Source: Bolinopsis microptera
Taxonomy: Eukaryota; Ctenophora; Tentaculata; Lobata; Bolinopsidae
Direction: 5' to 3'
DNA length: 64,000 nt
Assembly: GCF_026151205.1 (NCBI RefSeq)
Contig: NC_087081.1
Location: 12,668,340 to 12,732,339 of the forward strand
Position numbers and translations under genes: made by a program. A model generated the notes under the pieces. That model ran no database searches. It had not been told where the DNA came from and was given only the letters and a program-made list of their open reading frames with translations. Positions 25,177 to 36,701 of the stretch are shown in pieces; position 1 is the stretch's first letter; each line of letters begins with the position of its first letter.

Positions 25177-25326
25177 ACGGGGACCCTAATGATCCAAATA
25201 CTTATCGACCAATATCCATATTCCATACTCCCCTTACTTGGGAAATGTATAGAATACTTTGTTAACCAACAGCTTACCGAGAACATTGAAACAAATAAAC
25301 TGCTCACCAACCAGTTATGGAAGTGA
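25177..25326 (+). pseudogene. Non-LTR retrotransposon RT fragment, frameshifted
   Basis: The translation gives GDPNDPNTYRPISI and, after one frameshift, PLLGKCIEYFVNQQLTENIE. This is the typical start of the reverse transcriptase domain in CR1/Jockey-like LINEs (YRPISxLxxxGKxxE motif). It breaks off at the next fragment, which has a different origin or reading frame. Confidence 0.7.
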
Positions 25327-26011
25327 CAATGACTTGGTGAATGTTGTCCAGAAATACGAAGGTCACTTGAGACGAACTCGTAGTTTTAGTGAAAGTGAGA
25401 GTCAGCAAGCCACAAACTCCACCACAGCACCGAAAGGAAAAAATAGACTGTTTCAGTTTGTGAAGAAAACGGGATCTACGCTTAGATCTCGCCTCGTTAC
25501 ATCTAAACAGCTTGCCTTAGGTGCTAAACATGGTAAAACTGAACCCTGTCACAGAAGAAACTGCAAGTGTTGTAAAATGATCATGAGTAAGGACTCCATC
25601 ACATCAAATGGCAAAAAGATCAAATCAGCCCCTGGTTGTTGCAAGACCTATAACATCATCTATCTTGTACAGTGTTCGATTTGTAAGAAAAACTATGTGG
25701 GTAGGACTATTAATAGCTTGCATAAAAGGATGGACGGACACAGGTCCAAATTTTATGAAATCATTGATGGTAGAACATTTGATATTACTAGTGATGAGTA
25801 TAGCCTAGGAGTTCACTTGATTGACTACGGTTTAGGAGTACATTATACATACAGATTTTAATGAAACTTTTATAACTTTTATTTTAGAGAATTGCAGTCC
25901 CAGTACACTTGAAGTAAAAGAAAATAACTACATACATTTGCTTAATTCTCTTAGACCTTTTGGCCTTAATACTGTCAATCCCTTTGGATTACCTATATTC
26001 CATAAACCTTA
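25318..26011 (+). pseudogene. GIY-YIG endonuclease end of a Penelope-like or similar retroelement
   Basis: A 200-codon frame contains a cysteine knuckle (CHRRNCKCCKMI) and the GIY-YIG core (YNIIYLVQCSICKKNYVGRT, then LHKRMDGHRSKF). Near 25850 a frameshift leads to ENNYIHLLNSLRPFGLN and PFGLPIFHKP plus a stop at about 26009, the usual C-terminal end of GIY-YIG retroelement proteins. No intact RT domain precedes it, so it is a truncated copy. I cannot separate a Penelope-like element from a GIY-YIG-bearing LINE from this piece alone. Confidence 0.75.
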
Positions 26012-26409
26012 ATATGATCTTTTTACCTTTTTCGGATTCTTAGTTTCACTAACCTTTTAACATTTTTTAGGTTCAATGTCACTGGAGATGACTACAATCG
26101 AAATATATTTGGCAAGAATCTGAATGTTTTCAGTGTTGAAAGTTTAGTTTCTTAAATCCTGGAGTAGTCATTCGTGTCCCTGATATGTGGGTTAATTCTC
26201 ACTCTCCTGCTCACCAACCATCAGTTTGGATTTAGGAATAATCAAGGAGTTGAGAATATTCTTCCGCCCCGAGGTTCGAGACCTGGAACGGCCCCAAGGA
26301 ACAAATTTGGCTTGGGTAGACTTTCTGAATACGAGGCTTTCTGAATATGAGGCAGTTTTGCGCAATTGACCACGCCTTTTTTGGCACTTTCGCGATATAT
26401 AAACCCACA

Positions 26410-27250
26410 TATCTCAATTTCTGATTGGAGAAAGGAGATCAATGCAAAATGGGTATGAAAATGACCAGAATCATCACATTTAGGGGGTAGAACCTGGTTT
26501 CAAAGTCCTCACGCTTAAGGTTGATGAGTTATGTGACCACGCCCTTCTACGCGTACGCTCTCGCGAGTAACAATTATCACACTTATTTCATGATATGATC
26601 TCAGCTTCTGATGGGAGTAAAGGGCTCATCTTTGGCATACAAATGGTCAGAATCATCACATCGAGTGGGGTAAATCATGGTTTTAAAGTCTACAGACTTC
26701 AGGTTGTTGAACTATTAGGTCAAAACGTAACTTAAGGCTCTCGCGAGCCGAAATTTATGTACTTATTACAAGATATCTCAGCTTCTAATGGGAGCTAAGG
26801 GCTCATCTTTGGCATACAAATGGTCAGAATCATCACATTGAGTGGGGTAGATCATGGTTTTAAAGTCTACAGACTTCAGGTTGTTGAATTATTAGGTCAA
26901 AACGTAACTTTAGGCTCTCGCGAGCCGAAATGTATGTACTTATTACAAGATATCTCAGCTTCTAATGGGAGCTAAGGGCTCATCTTTGGCATACAAATGG
27001 TCAGAATCATCACATTGAGTGGGGTAGATCATGGTTTTAAAGTCTGCAGACCTTAGGTTGTGGAGTTATAAGGTCAAAATGTAATTTTAGGCTCTTGCGA
27101 GTAGTAGTTAATTTACTTATTACAAGATATCTCAGCTTCTGATGATAGCTAAGCGCTCATCTTGGCCATAAAAATGGTCAAAATCATCACATTGAGTGGG
27201 TAGAGCACGATTTTAATGTCTACAGACTTCAGGTGTACGAGTTATTAGGT
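26410..27250. repeat. ~178-bp tandem repeat, about 5 copies
   Basis: Units containing GGTCAGAATCATCACAT, GTTTTAAAGTCTACAGACTT and GGCTCTCGCGAGCC recur at about 26473, 26656, 26837, 27012 and 27188. The outer copies are most diverged. Open frames on either strand here are by-products. Confidence 0.9.
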
Positions 27251-27379
27251 CAGACCCCATTTTTACCCATGTATACAAGCACAATATACATTATACATTA
27301 CAAGCACTATGTACTAGCAATAACTCCGATAAAAAACTTATAGAGAAAGTTCTGACTTTTGCACTTTAAAACAACTGAT

Positions 27380-27890
27380 CGGTATAAGTTATAACGTAGG
27401 ATGCCACGACCATTGATGAAAGTGTTACTCGCAGCCCAAATTGGCACTGGGTGTGAAACTCAGTCAAGAATAGGTACCAAATTGTCAGCCTTAAAGGCGA
27501 TTCCGGAAATGTACCTTGAAGGCTTTGAGTAGAACTAAATGAAGCTCAGATCAAGAAATTTGAGGAATACTTGGTGAAAGTTTTTAAAGCTTACAACAGA
27601 GTTTGTCACATTTGACATGTTGAGAGCCTATCAATATAGTAATATTGATTATATATTTGACTTGCCACCAACATCGCACTCTATTGTAAAGGGGACACAT
27701 CCCAAGATTACCGGTCTTTCGTCAAAGACCAGTCCAATATGTTCATGTTGGTCACATGTTTCTGTAAGAACAAAGATATCGACAACAGATGTGGCGGGAG
27801 ATGTAAATTCTCAAAGAAAGGTGTGCTTAGCTATGCTTATTGTGTCTGCCAAAGACAGATCAGGCCCACCTAACTCAACCTAAGACTCTA
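27380..27890 (+). pseudogene. Decayed repeat-encoded protein fragment with LPPTS...KG motif
   Basis: With frameshifts the segment reads ALKAIPEMYLEGF, ELNEAQIKKFEEYLVKVF, then RAYQYSNIDYIFDLPPTSHS and SFVKDQSNMFMLVTCFCKNK with further cysteines. The order and the broken frames look like an old copy of a repeat-encoded protein. I do not recognise the exact family. Confidence 0.4.
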
Positions 27891-28109
27891 AGAGATAGAA
27901 GCCATTAAAACCTTCAAGAAATACACGTAAAAAGGCTAACAAAGAGTAAGTTTATATATTTCGGTATTGATCAATCATTGCATATGAATGATGAACTGTT
28001 ACTTGAATATCCTGTAAAACGAAAATCTGACTATTTTATTTGTTATCAAGGGAAAGTTTAATGCTATTATATATTCATCAAATAGATTATCATCCTATAT
28101 TGAGTTGTG

Positions 28110-28640
28110 ATCTCATGTTTCAATTTTGAAAATGTATGTCCATTTACTACATAACAATAGATTAGCAGAACAGTCTACTGCTTGTTTATTTGCAGATGAC
28201 AGTGCACTATATTTTGATAATATCACTTGAGGCTCGTCTGACAATGTAGTAGAAGTAGTATAAAGATTTTATATGAATGGCTTAGAATTAACAAGCTGAG
28301 ATTAAATGTTTCAAAATCCTCATTCATAGTATTCGACAAATGTCCTAATCTTGATGGACTGTCGATCCCTCTTGATTTGGAACATGGCAGTCTTCACATA
28401 AATCCCAGAAATACCTAGGTCTGGTAATAGACAACCTGTTAAACTTTCAGGACCATATAATATTGATTATGTAAGATCATGTTACTAGGAGAATAGGAGC
28501 ATTATTATAATCTAGGTTTTAAAAAACTACATACTTCCACTGAAATATAGAAAAATGTTTGTAAACGCTCTTATGCTTCCTCAATTTGATTACATGGATA
28601 TTATAGCTGATTTTACATTTTGAATGCTTTCGACTAGTTT
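28110..28640 (+). pseudogene. Degenerate LINE reverse transcriptase
   Basis: Across several frameshifts and stops the segment gives TACLFADDSALYFDN, containing the catalytic FADD box, then LYEWLRINKLRLNVSKSSF, YLGLVIDNLLNFQDHI and LPLKYRKMFVNALMLPQFDY. These are RT palm and downstream motifs in the order found in CR1/Jockey-like non-LTR elements. Confidence 0.75.
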
Positions 28641-29099
28641 CTAGTACAATTGCCCAAAATTTAATACTCTGTACTTAGATTACAAACTAACTCACCTAGC
28701 AAAAGGGATCGGAGAGAGCGAACAGGACTGTTGTGTTATTATCCCATAACGTCAGAATGTATAGTAGTTCATCTTGAGAAGAAAACATTTCCACTTATAC
28801 TCTTCATCACATTCTGACAAATATTTATCATTGATATATAGTATAATTACACAGCAGACTTCTATTTTGATTTGAACGGGTCATGTTTCAAGCAAATTAG
28901 GAGCCCTTACCACTGCCGTAGATTATAAGTCCATATTTTAGCAACCATATTTTAGGAATGCTGCATTCTGGACGGCATTGTTTTTCAGATCAATTCACCT
29001 GGACAAAAATAGTAATTGAGTAGTTACCCTGTCTTCACTGCAAAAATTATTCGGTGAATAAAAGATTATTATTCCCATTATTATCACTTATCAAACGAG

Positions 29100-31375
29100 A
29101 TAGCTACAACAAATATCATCAAGTGTCTAGACGAAAGGTCTTACCTCTATTCTCTGGTTGCTACTTGCGGGTTGGTTGAACATTTTAAAGTCAGCGAGTG
29201 CCAGCGGTAATCGATTACAATTCAACAATTAAAGATACCAGCTTACGTGCATTGCATGACTCAATAACAAGTAACCTTAAACTCAGTTTTAATTCTCAAA
29301 ACGAAAATATTTACTCCGCAAACGTTTACAAAGTTTGCAATTTGGATAAAGCTTGGATGCGCGGCTTGACTACTTGACTAGAATTACATAACATTTTTAA
29401 AAAAATTTCTAATGTAATGTCTTATTTCAATTTTTTCTCCAACCAATGTTAATGACCAAAACTCTATTAAGCATACCATATACTAGTGTAGCGTAAGAAT
29501 TATACTTATATATTAATCATACCAATACCATAATTATCAACACTGAACGGTATATTTTGTATTTGTCATGAGCAAATAAAATAAACTACCGTCAATCATT
29601 AATTACGAACAGTGGATCCATTAAATAAAAATTTAATCGTTTATGAAATGACCACTTGTATTTTTCAATGACAATTATTGCCAAATTTGGAAAACTAAAG
29701 TTTAAATTGATAATGAAATATAATTTGCAATTAGTCGTTGTTGCATTGCGCGCGGCGCGAGTGACCGTCCGTTTGACACACTCGCTGCTAATAGTAGAGG
29801 CTCTTACGGGCAAATAAGGCACTCTTCTGCTGGAGCCCCTAGGCTCCTGGGATGATCGTTTAAAGGACTAGTAAGTAGTGCCGCATCGATAGCCGATCTC
29901 AGATGCCACTATGGAGGCTGTATAGCCATGTGCTGACGGTTATTTGCTTTTTTCCGCGCACCTCGCTAAATCACAAAATACCCGCTCGAATTTGATTTCA
30001 AAATATTCACAAAACTCCTAGATACCTACTTGACGATATTACGTAGCCAGATTTACCTCTGTTGCCTATCTCTTGGTGTTATGACTATTCAAAGTTTCAG
30101 ATTGTCACGTGACACATTATGTCACAGTAAATGCGCGCAAGAAAAACTTTCACACATATTTTTGATTCGGCGCAAGCGCGTTCCGCACAATTACTACAAA
30201 AAGAACCAGGGTTTTTCCCGACGAGTAATACTACTATACGTAATTTATTACTATGTGTGATACGAATGGTAACGAAACTTGTATCATAAGAAACAGTGAT
30301 TTAAAAACAAGCTGCTATGATAAATGTTGCTATAAATCAGTAAGCACTACCTCGATGTAAGCATATTAGCGGTCGTTCACATAATACGGAATCACCGAGA
30401 GGGGGGGGGGGGGGGGTCAAATTAAACGTTGTTCAGGACGTGATTACGTAATATGTCAACGATCCTGTAAGAACATTACATTAGCCGTTACATAACATAC
30501 ATTGAGTTTTACGGGGCTAAATTTGAACTTTAACAAGTTCTCTGTTTGTTCTGGTGTTAGTTGGCATAACAAATACACCATTTGCAGCTTTAAATGTGAC
30601 AGTGATCAGTGACGGGGAAGATGTAAAATAACATTTAGTGATTTAGTCCGCCGCATTTCCCTAACACCCAGTTTGGAATTTGGATCTTATGTCATGGTCA
30701 GTGTAATAAATTCCAACGAATCTTTAGACTAATATCCACCAGGTTCTGAAAATAGCACTTTCAGCTGCTTTAAAAAATAAGCTATTTCTAATTTTCGATC
30801 TGACTGTAACTTCGTCGATTAGGCGAGGTTTTACAAGATAAAAAACTTTCATATGCCCCGTTTTAAACATCAAACTGTATTTTAATGTAATTAACAATGT
30901 AATAAAAACCATTTGTTTAATCAGAACTAAAAATGTCATAGCTGAAATCGATGGATCAGTCTGATAAAAGTTGAAACTGGTATAACGTGCTTCAAACCCC
31001 GGGTTGACACTTGGCCGTAAATCTGTGTTTGACATCTAGAGTTCTAAAGCTTACACACAAGAATTTTAGCAAACGCAATGTATTAAGAGAATACAACGTC
31101 AGAGAATTAAATTACAAAGAATACAAAAGTAATGTCCACAATCATTGATATAAACAAGATGGATGTTGACGTCTTATTCGCTGAAGGTACTTTTGTAGAG
31201 TATAGCTGTGAAGTAAGCTTAATTCCTTTATCCTTCCCTAGACCGTCCTCCAATCTGAAGTTATACAATTGTTATGCAATCTGAATTCTGAAGTTGTAGC
31301 AATTCGACTTCTAAACACCTTTCCTTTCTGTCAATATTTCAACAGCAGGATAATTCTGTGATATAATAGTATGAA
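29100..31375. other. Non-coding stretch, nothing firmly recognised
   Basis: AT-rich sequence with a GCGCGCGGCGCG patch near 29747, a G17-18 tract near 30405 and short open frames. The longest, 103 codons on the minus strand at 30724-31035, has no recognisable motif. Confidence 0.5.
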
Positions 31376-31377
31376 AC

Positions 31378-31444
31378 ACTCAGAATTGTAACCACAAGTC
31401 TATATTTATGAAAAGAATCTAGACTTGTGGTTAAAATTCTGAGT
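31378..31444. repeat. 25-bp inverted repeat (hairpin)
   Basis: Arms 31378-31402 and 31420-31444 match with one mismatch around a 17-nt spacer. The arm core is AACCACAAGTCTA / TAGACTTGTGGTT. It could be a short foldback insertion. Confidence 0.85.
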
Positions 31445-34148
31445 CTCTTTCTGTCCTCTGAAGCATGTCGGTACCACGTGACCTCACCTATTATGTTTTA
31501 AAGACCCGAGGGCCACACTAAAGGGCTTTGAAACCGGTTTATTGAATACAATATAATATAAAAATAAATAAAACTGCAATCGTAACATTCATGTCGATAC
31601 TAACTGAAATAATATAATCTGTAGTTAAAATAATAATACTGTCACTTAATTAAGATATATGATATAGGTAATAAAATAAATATCTCTTTTATTTCCACAC
31701 TAATTCTCACACCAAGCTTTAATTCACACACCAAAACTTTAAATTTTATCAGATTACAAATGTCCTAATATATACGTCTCTTATCTTTAGTTAAAAAGTC
31801 AGGGGTGCAGCCGTTGTACTTCAATTAAAATAATTGATCACGCCGGATCACGATGTTATTTTATCAAAATCAGCTAGCCGTTTAGAATTGATTGCTGAGC
31901 TCTGTGCAGGCTGTGTGTGGTACTGTGTAGTGGGTGTGTGTGTGTGTGTCTGAAGTGAGCGGTAACAGTCCTTGTGAGTGGTTGTTATTATGATGCGCTG
32001 AGATCAAGTTGATGATATATTATGTGATTGTGCGTGTTGTGCTGATAAGGCTTTGATTGAGCGATGTTACAGTTTTTGAAAATAAACACATTGCACGAGC
32101 ACATAAAAGTGTTTTATAAACATTACAGTAATGTGTATCTTTTTTCGCTCTTGTGAGTGGGTCCATCATATTTCATTTTTGGGGACGAAGTGAGAGTCTC
32201 CTACAATCAAATATTAGCATATCGCATTGCACTAGATGATATCAGAGTTGAAGTATTAAATCAGATTTCGGAGCGTACAGACTACAGGGTGTTCAAAAAT
32301 ATTGCAAGGATGTACTTTTGAATAACTCTTTATCCACTAGGATTGCCGACTAGGATCAGCTACTACAAAAGTAAACTGCAGTTTAGACAAATGACTTGTC
32401 TAAACTTGATTTTGTGAAAAGTTATTGGTAGTTCTAAGGTTTAATGGCTAATTTTGAGTTATGTTTTTCTCGAAGAAATATGGGCAATTTATTCCATGGT
32501 CCTATATGGCTGATGGCACACCAAACCATAACTTTTTCCTTGGAATTTACTTTGGAAAGACCTGCATAAACAGTGAGCTAGTGAATTGACGATGATTAAA
32601 ATTGTGAAACAGTACCAAGGATTAGTTAGGTAAATCAACCAAATTTGCCTCGGTTGCTAGGGCACTGATTGTGGTTGCTATGGGGCCATGGCAACGTGTT
32701 ATCGAGTTATAAGACCTTGATTTTAGAATTTAATCCCACCAAACCTGCATAATATCGAAGATCCCCTGTACTTTAAAGTAATGCTTACGACGTTTGTGAA
32801 ATCATTCTTAATTGTGAATAATGGAAAAATCAAATAAATGGAATGGAAAATGGTTTCAAAAAGTCGAAAAATGTGACTAAAATTGTTGTAGACTAAAAAT
32901 TTTCAAAATTATGGTGACCAAATTTATTGTCAACCAAATTTATTGGCCCTAAGGTAATACGAGCACAAGGCTCAGTCTGTTCAATAATAAAAAATACTGA
33001 CAATAAATCATTGCTTCTAAGTTGGTTGTAATTGTGGAGGAAAGCTTGAAGGTACACAATTAAGAATAACTAATATTAACTAACCAGGTTACAAGTAAGA
33101 CAGTCAGTTTGTTGCAGAGGTACATCAGTCACAGTCATAGTGTGAACTAAAGCATCTGGCTCTGGTGTCCATCACACTTGTCCACCGACCACTGTAGATT
33201 GTAGCACCGCTTCAAATCATCTCCTAAACAGTTTAAAGCTAAAGTAGTTTAAACGAAGAGTAGCGCAATATATTTTTATCAAGAATAGACCACATTAAAA
33301 TCAATAAAATCTTGGGCTGCAACTTCAAATTGCCACCTCAATCAAAATGAGCACTTGATTCCTACGTGGATAAGAACAATATCCTTTGAGGAGCTATAAA
33401 ATAATGACATTATACATCTTTCAATATCATACATTTAAAACACTGCGTGGGGAAGTTAAACATAACTTTCGAGATACAAATCGAAAAGTTCAAACATCCA
33501 GACAAGATATATTACTATTAAGTATCTGTGCTCCCAAAAATCTTAACAACCCTCTAACACCAGGTTAGTAGCCAGCTGTTACGGTAATAGCCCAGTCCTC
33601 TAACAACCCTCTAATAGCCATAACACCACCAGTAGTTATCAGGTATAATCCACGATTCTGCCTTCACTGATTATCAGCCAGTGTCCACAATTATTTAATA
33701 AAGGATAACACTACACAGTGTAACTGTATATATATATGATATGATATTTATGATAAATACAATGTATTTAAACATAAAATCGAGGGTTTAGCTGACACCT
33801 ATATTTCCCTGGTATCATAAGCCACAATTATTTTTTTACATCACACCAGTTATCCCCAATCGATGAAGATCATTTTCCAGATGTCTTGAAAAACTACAGA
33901 CCAGTGTCAAACCTTGGGAAAACTAATTAAAAGAGAAGGCTACAGGAGCAATGAGCATGTAATGATGACCTCAATTGTCCTGGACAATATGCTTACAAAA
34001 GAGATCATATTTCACTTGTTATTAAGATAGTGTTCATGATATCTTCATAGCAGCTGATGAAAATATGAACATATTTCTGTTCTTCAGATTAAGTCAAAAC
34101 CTTCGTCAACCGACCGAGAAATTATTTCTTGAGGACAAAGAACTGGAT
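31445..34148. other. Non-coding stretch with simple repeats
   Basis: This holds a short (GT)n run near 31930 and a (TA)n run near 33727. A mariner-like end motif CAGGGTGTTCAAAAA at about 32285 has no visible partner end. No gene is supported. Confidence 0.5.
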
Positions 34149-34450
34149 GTTTAAATAGGTACCGCGACAATTGACCCCCTGACAATTGACTTCCCGACAA
34201 TTGACCCCCTAGGTAGTTAAACTGGGGTCAATTGTCTCGAAATCTAGGGTTTAGTACGACAATTGACCCCCGACAATTGACCCCCTATGTAATTACACTG
34301 GGGTCAATTGTCACGAAATTTAGGGCTTAGTACGACAATTGACCGCCCGACAATTGACCCCCCAACAATTGACCGCCCGAAAATTGACCCCCCGACAAGT
34401 GACCCCCTGACAATTGACCCCCCATGTAATTACACAGGGATCAATTGATT

Positions 34451-36246
34451 GGGTCAGGGTCAGGGCCAGGGTCAGGGTCAGGGTCAGGGTCAGGGTCAGG
34501 GTCAGGGTCAGGGTCAGGGTCAGGGTCAGGGTCAGGGTCAGGGTCAGGGTCAGGGTCAGGGTCAGGGTCAGGGTCAGGGTCAGGGTCAGGGTCAGGGTCA
34601 GGCTCAGGGTCAGGGCTCAGGGTCAGGCCTCAGGCCTCAGGGTCAGGCCTCAGGGTCAGGCCTCAGGGTCAGGGTCAGGGTCAGGGTCAGGTTCAGGGTC
34701 AGGGTCAGGGTCAGGGTCAGGGTCAGGGTCAGGGTCAGGGTCAGGCCTCAGGGTCAGGGTCAGGGTCAGGGTCAGGGTCAGGGTCAGGGTCAGGGTCAGG
34801 GTCAGGGTCAGGGTCAGGGTCAGGGTCAGGGTCAGGGTCAGGGTCAGGGTCAGGGTCAGGGTCAGGGTCAGGGTCAGGGTCAGGGTCAGGGTCAGGCCTC
34901 AGGCCTCAGGGTCAGGCCTCAGGGTCAGGCCTCAGGGTCAGGCCTCAGGCCTCAGGGTCAGGCCTCAGGGTCAGGCCTCAGGGTCAGGGTCAGGGTCAGG
35001 GTCAGGCCTCAGGGTCAGGGTCAGGGTCAGGGTCAGGGTCAGGGTCAGGGTCAGGGTCAGGGTCAGGCCTCAGGGTCAGGGTCAGGGTCAGGGTCAGGGT
35101 CAGGGTCAGGGTCAGGGTCAGGGTCAGGGTCAGGGTCAGGGTCAGGGTCAGGGTCAGGCTCAGGGTCAGGGTCAGGGTCAGGGTCAGGGTCAGGGTCAGG
35201 GTCAGGGTCAGGGTCAGGGTCAGGGTCAGGGTCAGGGTCAGGGTCAGGGTCAGGGTCAGGGTCAGGCCTCAGGCCTCAGGGTCAGGCCTCAGGGTCAGGC
35301 CTCAGGGTCAGGCCTCAGGGTCAGGCCTCAGGGTCAGGCCTCAGGGTCAGGCCTCAGGGTCAGGCCTCAGGGTCAGGCCTCAGGGTCAGGCCTCAAGGTC
35401 AGGCCTCAGGGTCAGGGTCAGGGTCAGGGTCAGGGTCAGGGTCAGGGTCAGGGTCAGGGTCAGGGTCAGGGTCAGGGTCAGGGTCAGGGTCAGGGTCAGG
35501 GTCAGGGTCAGGCCTCAGGGTCAGGGTCAGGGTCAGGCCTCAGGGTCAGGGTCAGGGTCAGGGTCAGGGTCAGGGTCAGGGTCAGGGTCAGGGTCAGGGT
35601 CAGGGTCAGGGTCAGGGTCAGGGTCAGGGTCAGGGTCAGGGTCAGGGTCAGGGTCAGGGTCAGGGTCAGGGTCAGGGTCAGGGTCAGGGTCAGGGTCAGG
35701 GTCAGGGTCAGGGTCAGGGTCAGGGTCAGGGTCAGGGTCAGGGTCAGGGTCAGGGTCAGGCCTCAGGCCTCAGGGTCAGGCCTCAGGGTCAGGCCTCAGG
35801 GTCAGGCCTCAGGGTCAGGCCTCAGGGTCAGGCCTCAGGGTCAGGCCTCAGGGTCAGGCCTCAGGGTCAGGCCTCAGGGTCAGGCCTCAGGTCAGGCCTC
35901 AGGGTCAGGGTCAGGGTCAGGGTCAGGGTCAGGGTCAGGGTCAGGGTCAGGGTCAGGGTCAGGGTCAGGGTCAGGGTCAGGGTCAGGGTCAGGGTCAGGG
36001 TCAGGGTCAGGCCTCAGGGTCAGGGTCAGGGTCAGGGTCAGGGTCAGGGTCAGGGTCAGGGTCAGGGTCAGGGTCAGGGTCAGGGTCAGGGTCAGGGTCA
36101 GGGTCAGGGTCAGTAAAGGGTCAGGGTCAGGGTCAGGGTCAGGGTCAGTAAAGGGTCAGGGTCAGGGTCAGGGTCAGTAAAGGGTCAGGGTCAGTAAAGG
36201 GTCAGGGTCAGTAAAGGGTCAGGGTCAGTAAAGGGTCAGGGTCAGT
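34451..36246 (+). repeat. (GGGTCA)n array with GGGTCAGGCCTCA blocks
   Basis: About 1.7 kb of the hexamer GGGTCA is punctuated by blocks of the 13-mer GGGTCAGGCCTCA at about 34616-34670, 34895-34980, 35263-35410 and 35757-35900. From 36105 the units become GGGTCA mixed with GGGTCAGTAAA and lead into TTAGGG repeats. The three overlapping frames of more than 550 codons (Arg-Val, Gly-Ser, Gly-Gln) arise because the hexamer has no stop in those frames, so they are not genes. Confidence 0.95.
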
Positions 36247-36422
36247 AAAGGGTTAGGGTTAGGGTTAGGGTTAGGGTTAGGGTTAGGGTTAGGGTTAGGG
36301 TTAGGGTTAGGGTTAGGGTTAGGGTTAGGGTTAGGGTTAGGGTTAGGGTTAGGGTTAGGGTTAGGGTTAGGGTTAGGGTTAGGGTTAGGGTTAGGGTTAG
36401 GATAAGGGTTAGGGTTAGGGTT
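36247..36422 (+). repeat. Interstitial telomeric repeat (TTAGGG)n
   Basis: About 29 copies of TTAGGG, with one GGATAA interruption near 36400, sit directly after the GGGTCA array. TTAGGG is the standard metazoan telomere motif, but unique and transposon sequence continues on both sides, so this is not a chromosome end. Confidence 0.95.
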
Positions 36423-36701
36423 AATTGTATTAAATTATATTGTCGGGGGGCTAATTGTCGGGGGTCAATTGTCGGGGGGTCAATTGTTGCCCACCCGTTT
36501 AAATACTATCTGCAGCTAATGTACATGATTCTAAAACTAATATAAATAATTCTAAAACTCAAATTAAAGTCTTTCGGTTTAATATAGTATTGCTCAATGA
36601 GATGGTGTGGAAATCGCTCATAAAACATTAGTAATGTTTGTGCCTACTATTAAAAGCCAGGGAGTGTTTTAGATGAGATTTGTAGTGAAATCAACAAGAA
36701 A

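Larger units (their letters stand above)
34149..36505. mobile_element. 2.3-kb foldback-like element with 9-bp target duplication and telomere-like core
   Basis: GTTTAAATA occurs at 34149-34157 and again at 36497-36505, a 9-bp direct repeat around 34158-36496. The two ends are imperfect inverted repeats: GGTACCGCGACAATTGACC at the left, and the reverse complement of the right end reads GGGTGGGCAACAATTGACC. Subterminal copies of CGACAATTGACCCCC fill 34166-34440 and, inverted, 36440-36490. The interior is (GGGTCA)n followed by (TTAGGG)n. No transposase is encoded. A 9-bp duplication with long inverted ends is compatible with a Mutator-like or foldback element, which is an inference. Confidence 0.65.

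Noticed and set aside
30724..31035. 103-codon minus-strand frame
   Set aside because: AT-rich text with no motif, splice context or recognisable domain.
32285..32300. Mariner element starting CAGGGTGTTCAAAAA
   Set aside because: No inverted partner end was found within several kb.
34414..36180. Three overlapping frames of 555-588 codons (Arg-Val, Gly-Ser, Gly-Gln repeats)
   Set aside because: They are the three translations of the stop-free hexamer GGGTCA, with no non-repeat sequence, promoter or splice context.
36247..36422. TTAGGG run as a real chromosome end
   Set aside because: Normal sequence, the element's inverted end and a target duplication follow immediately, so it is interstitial.
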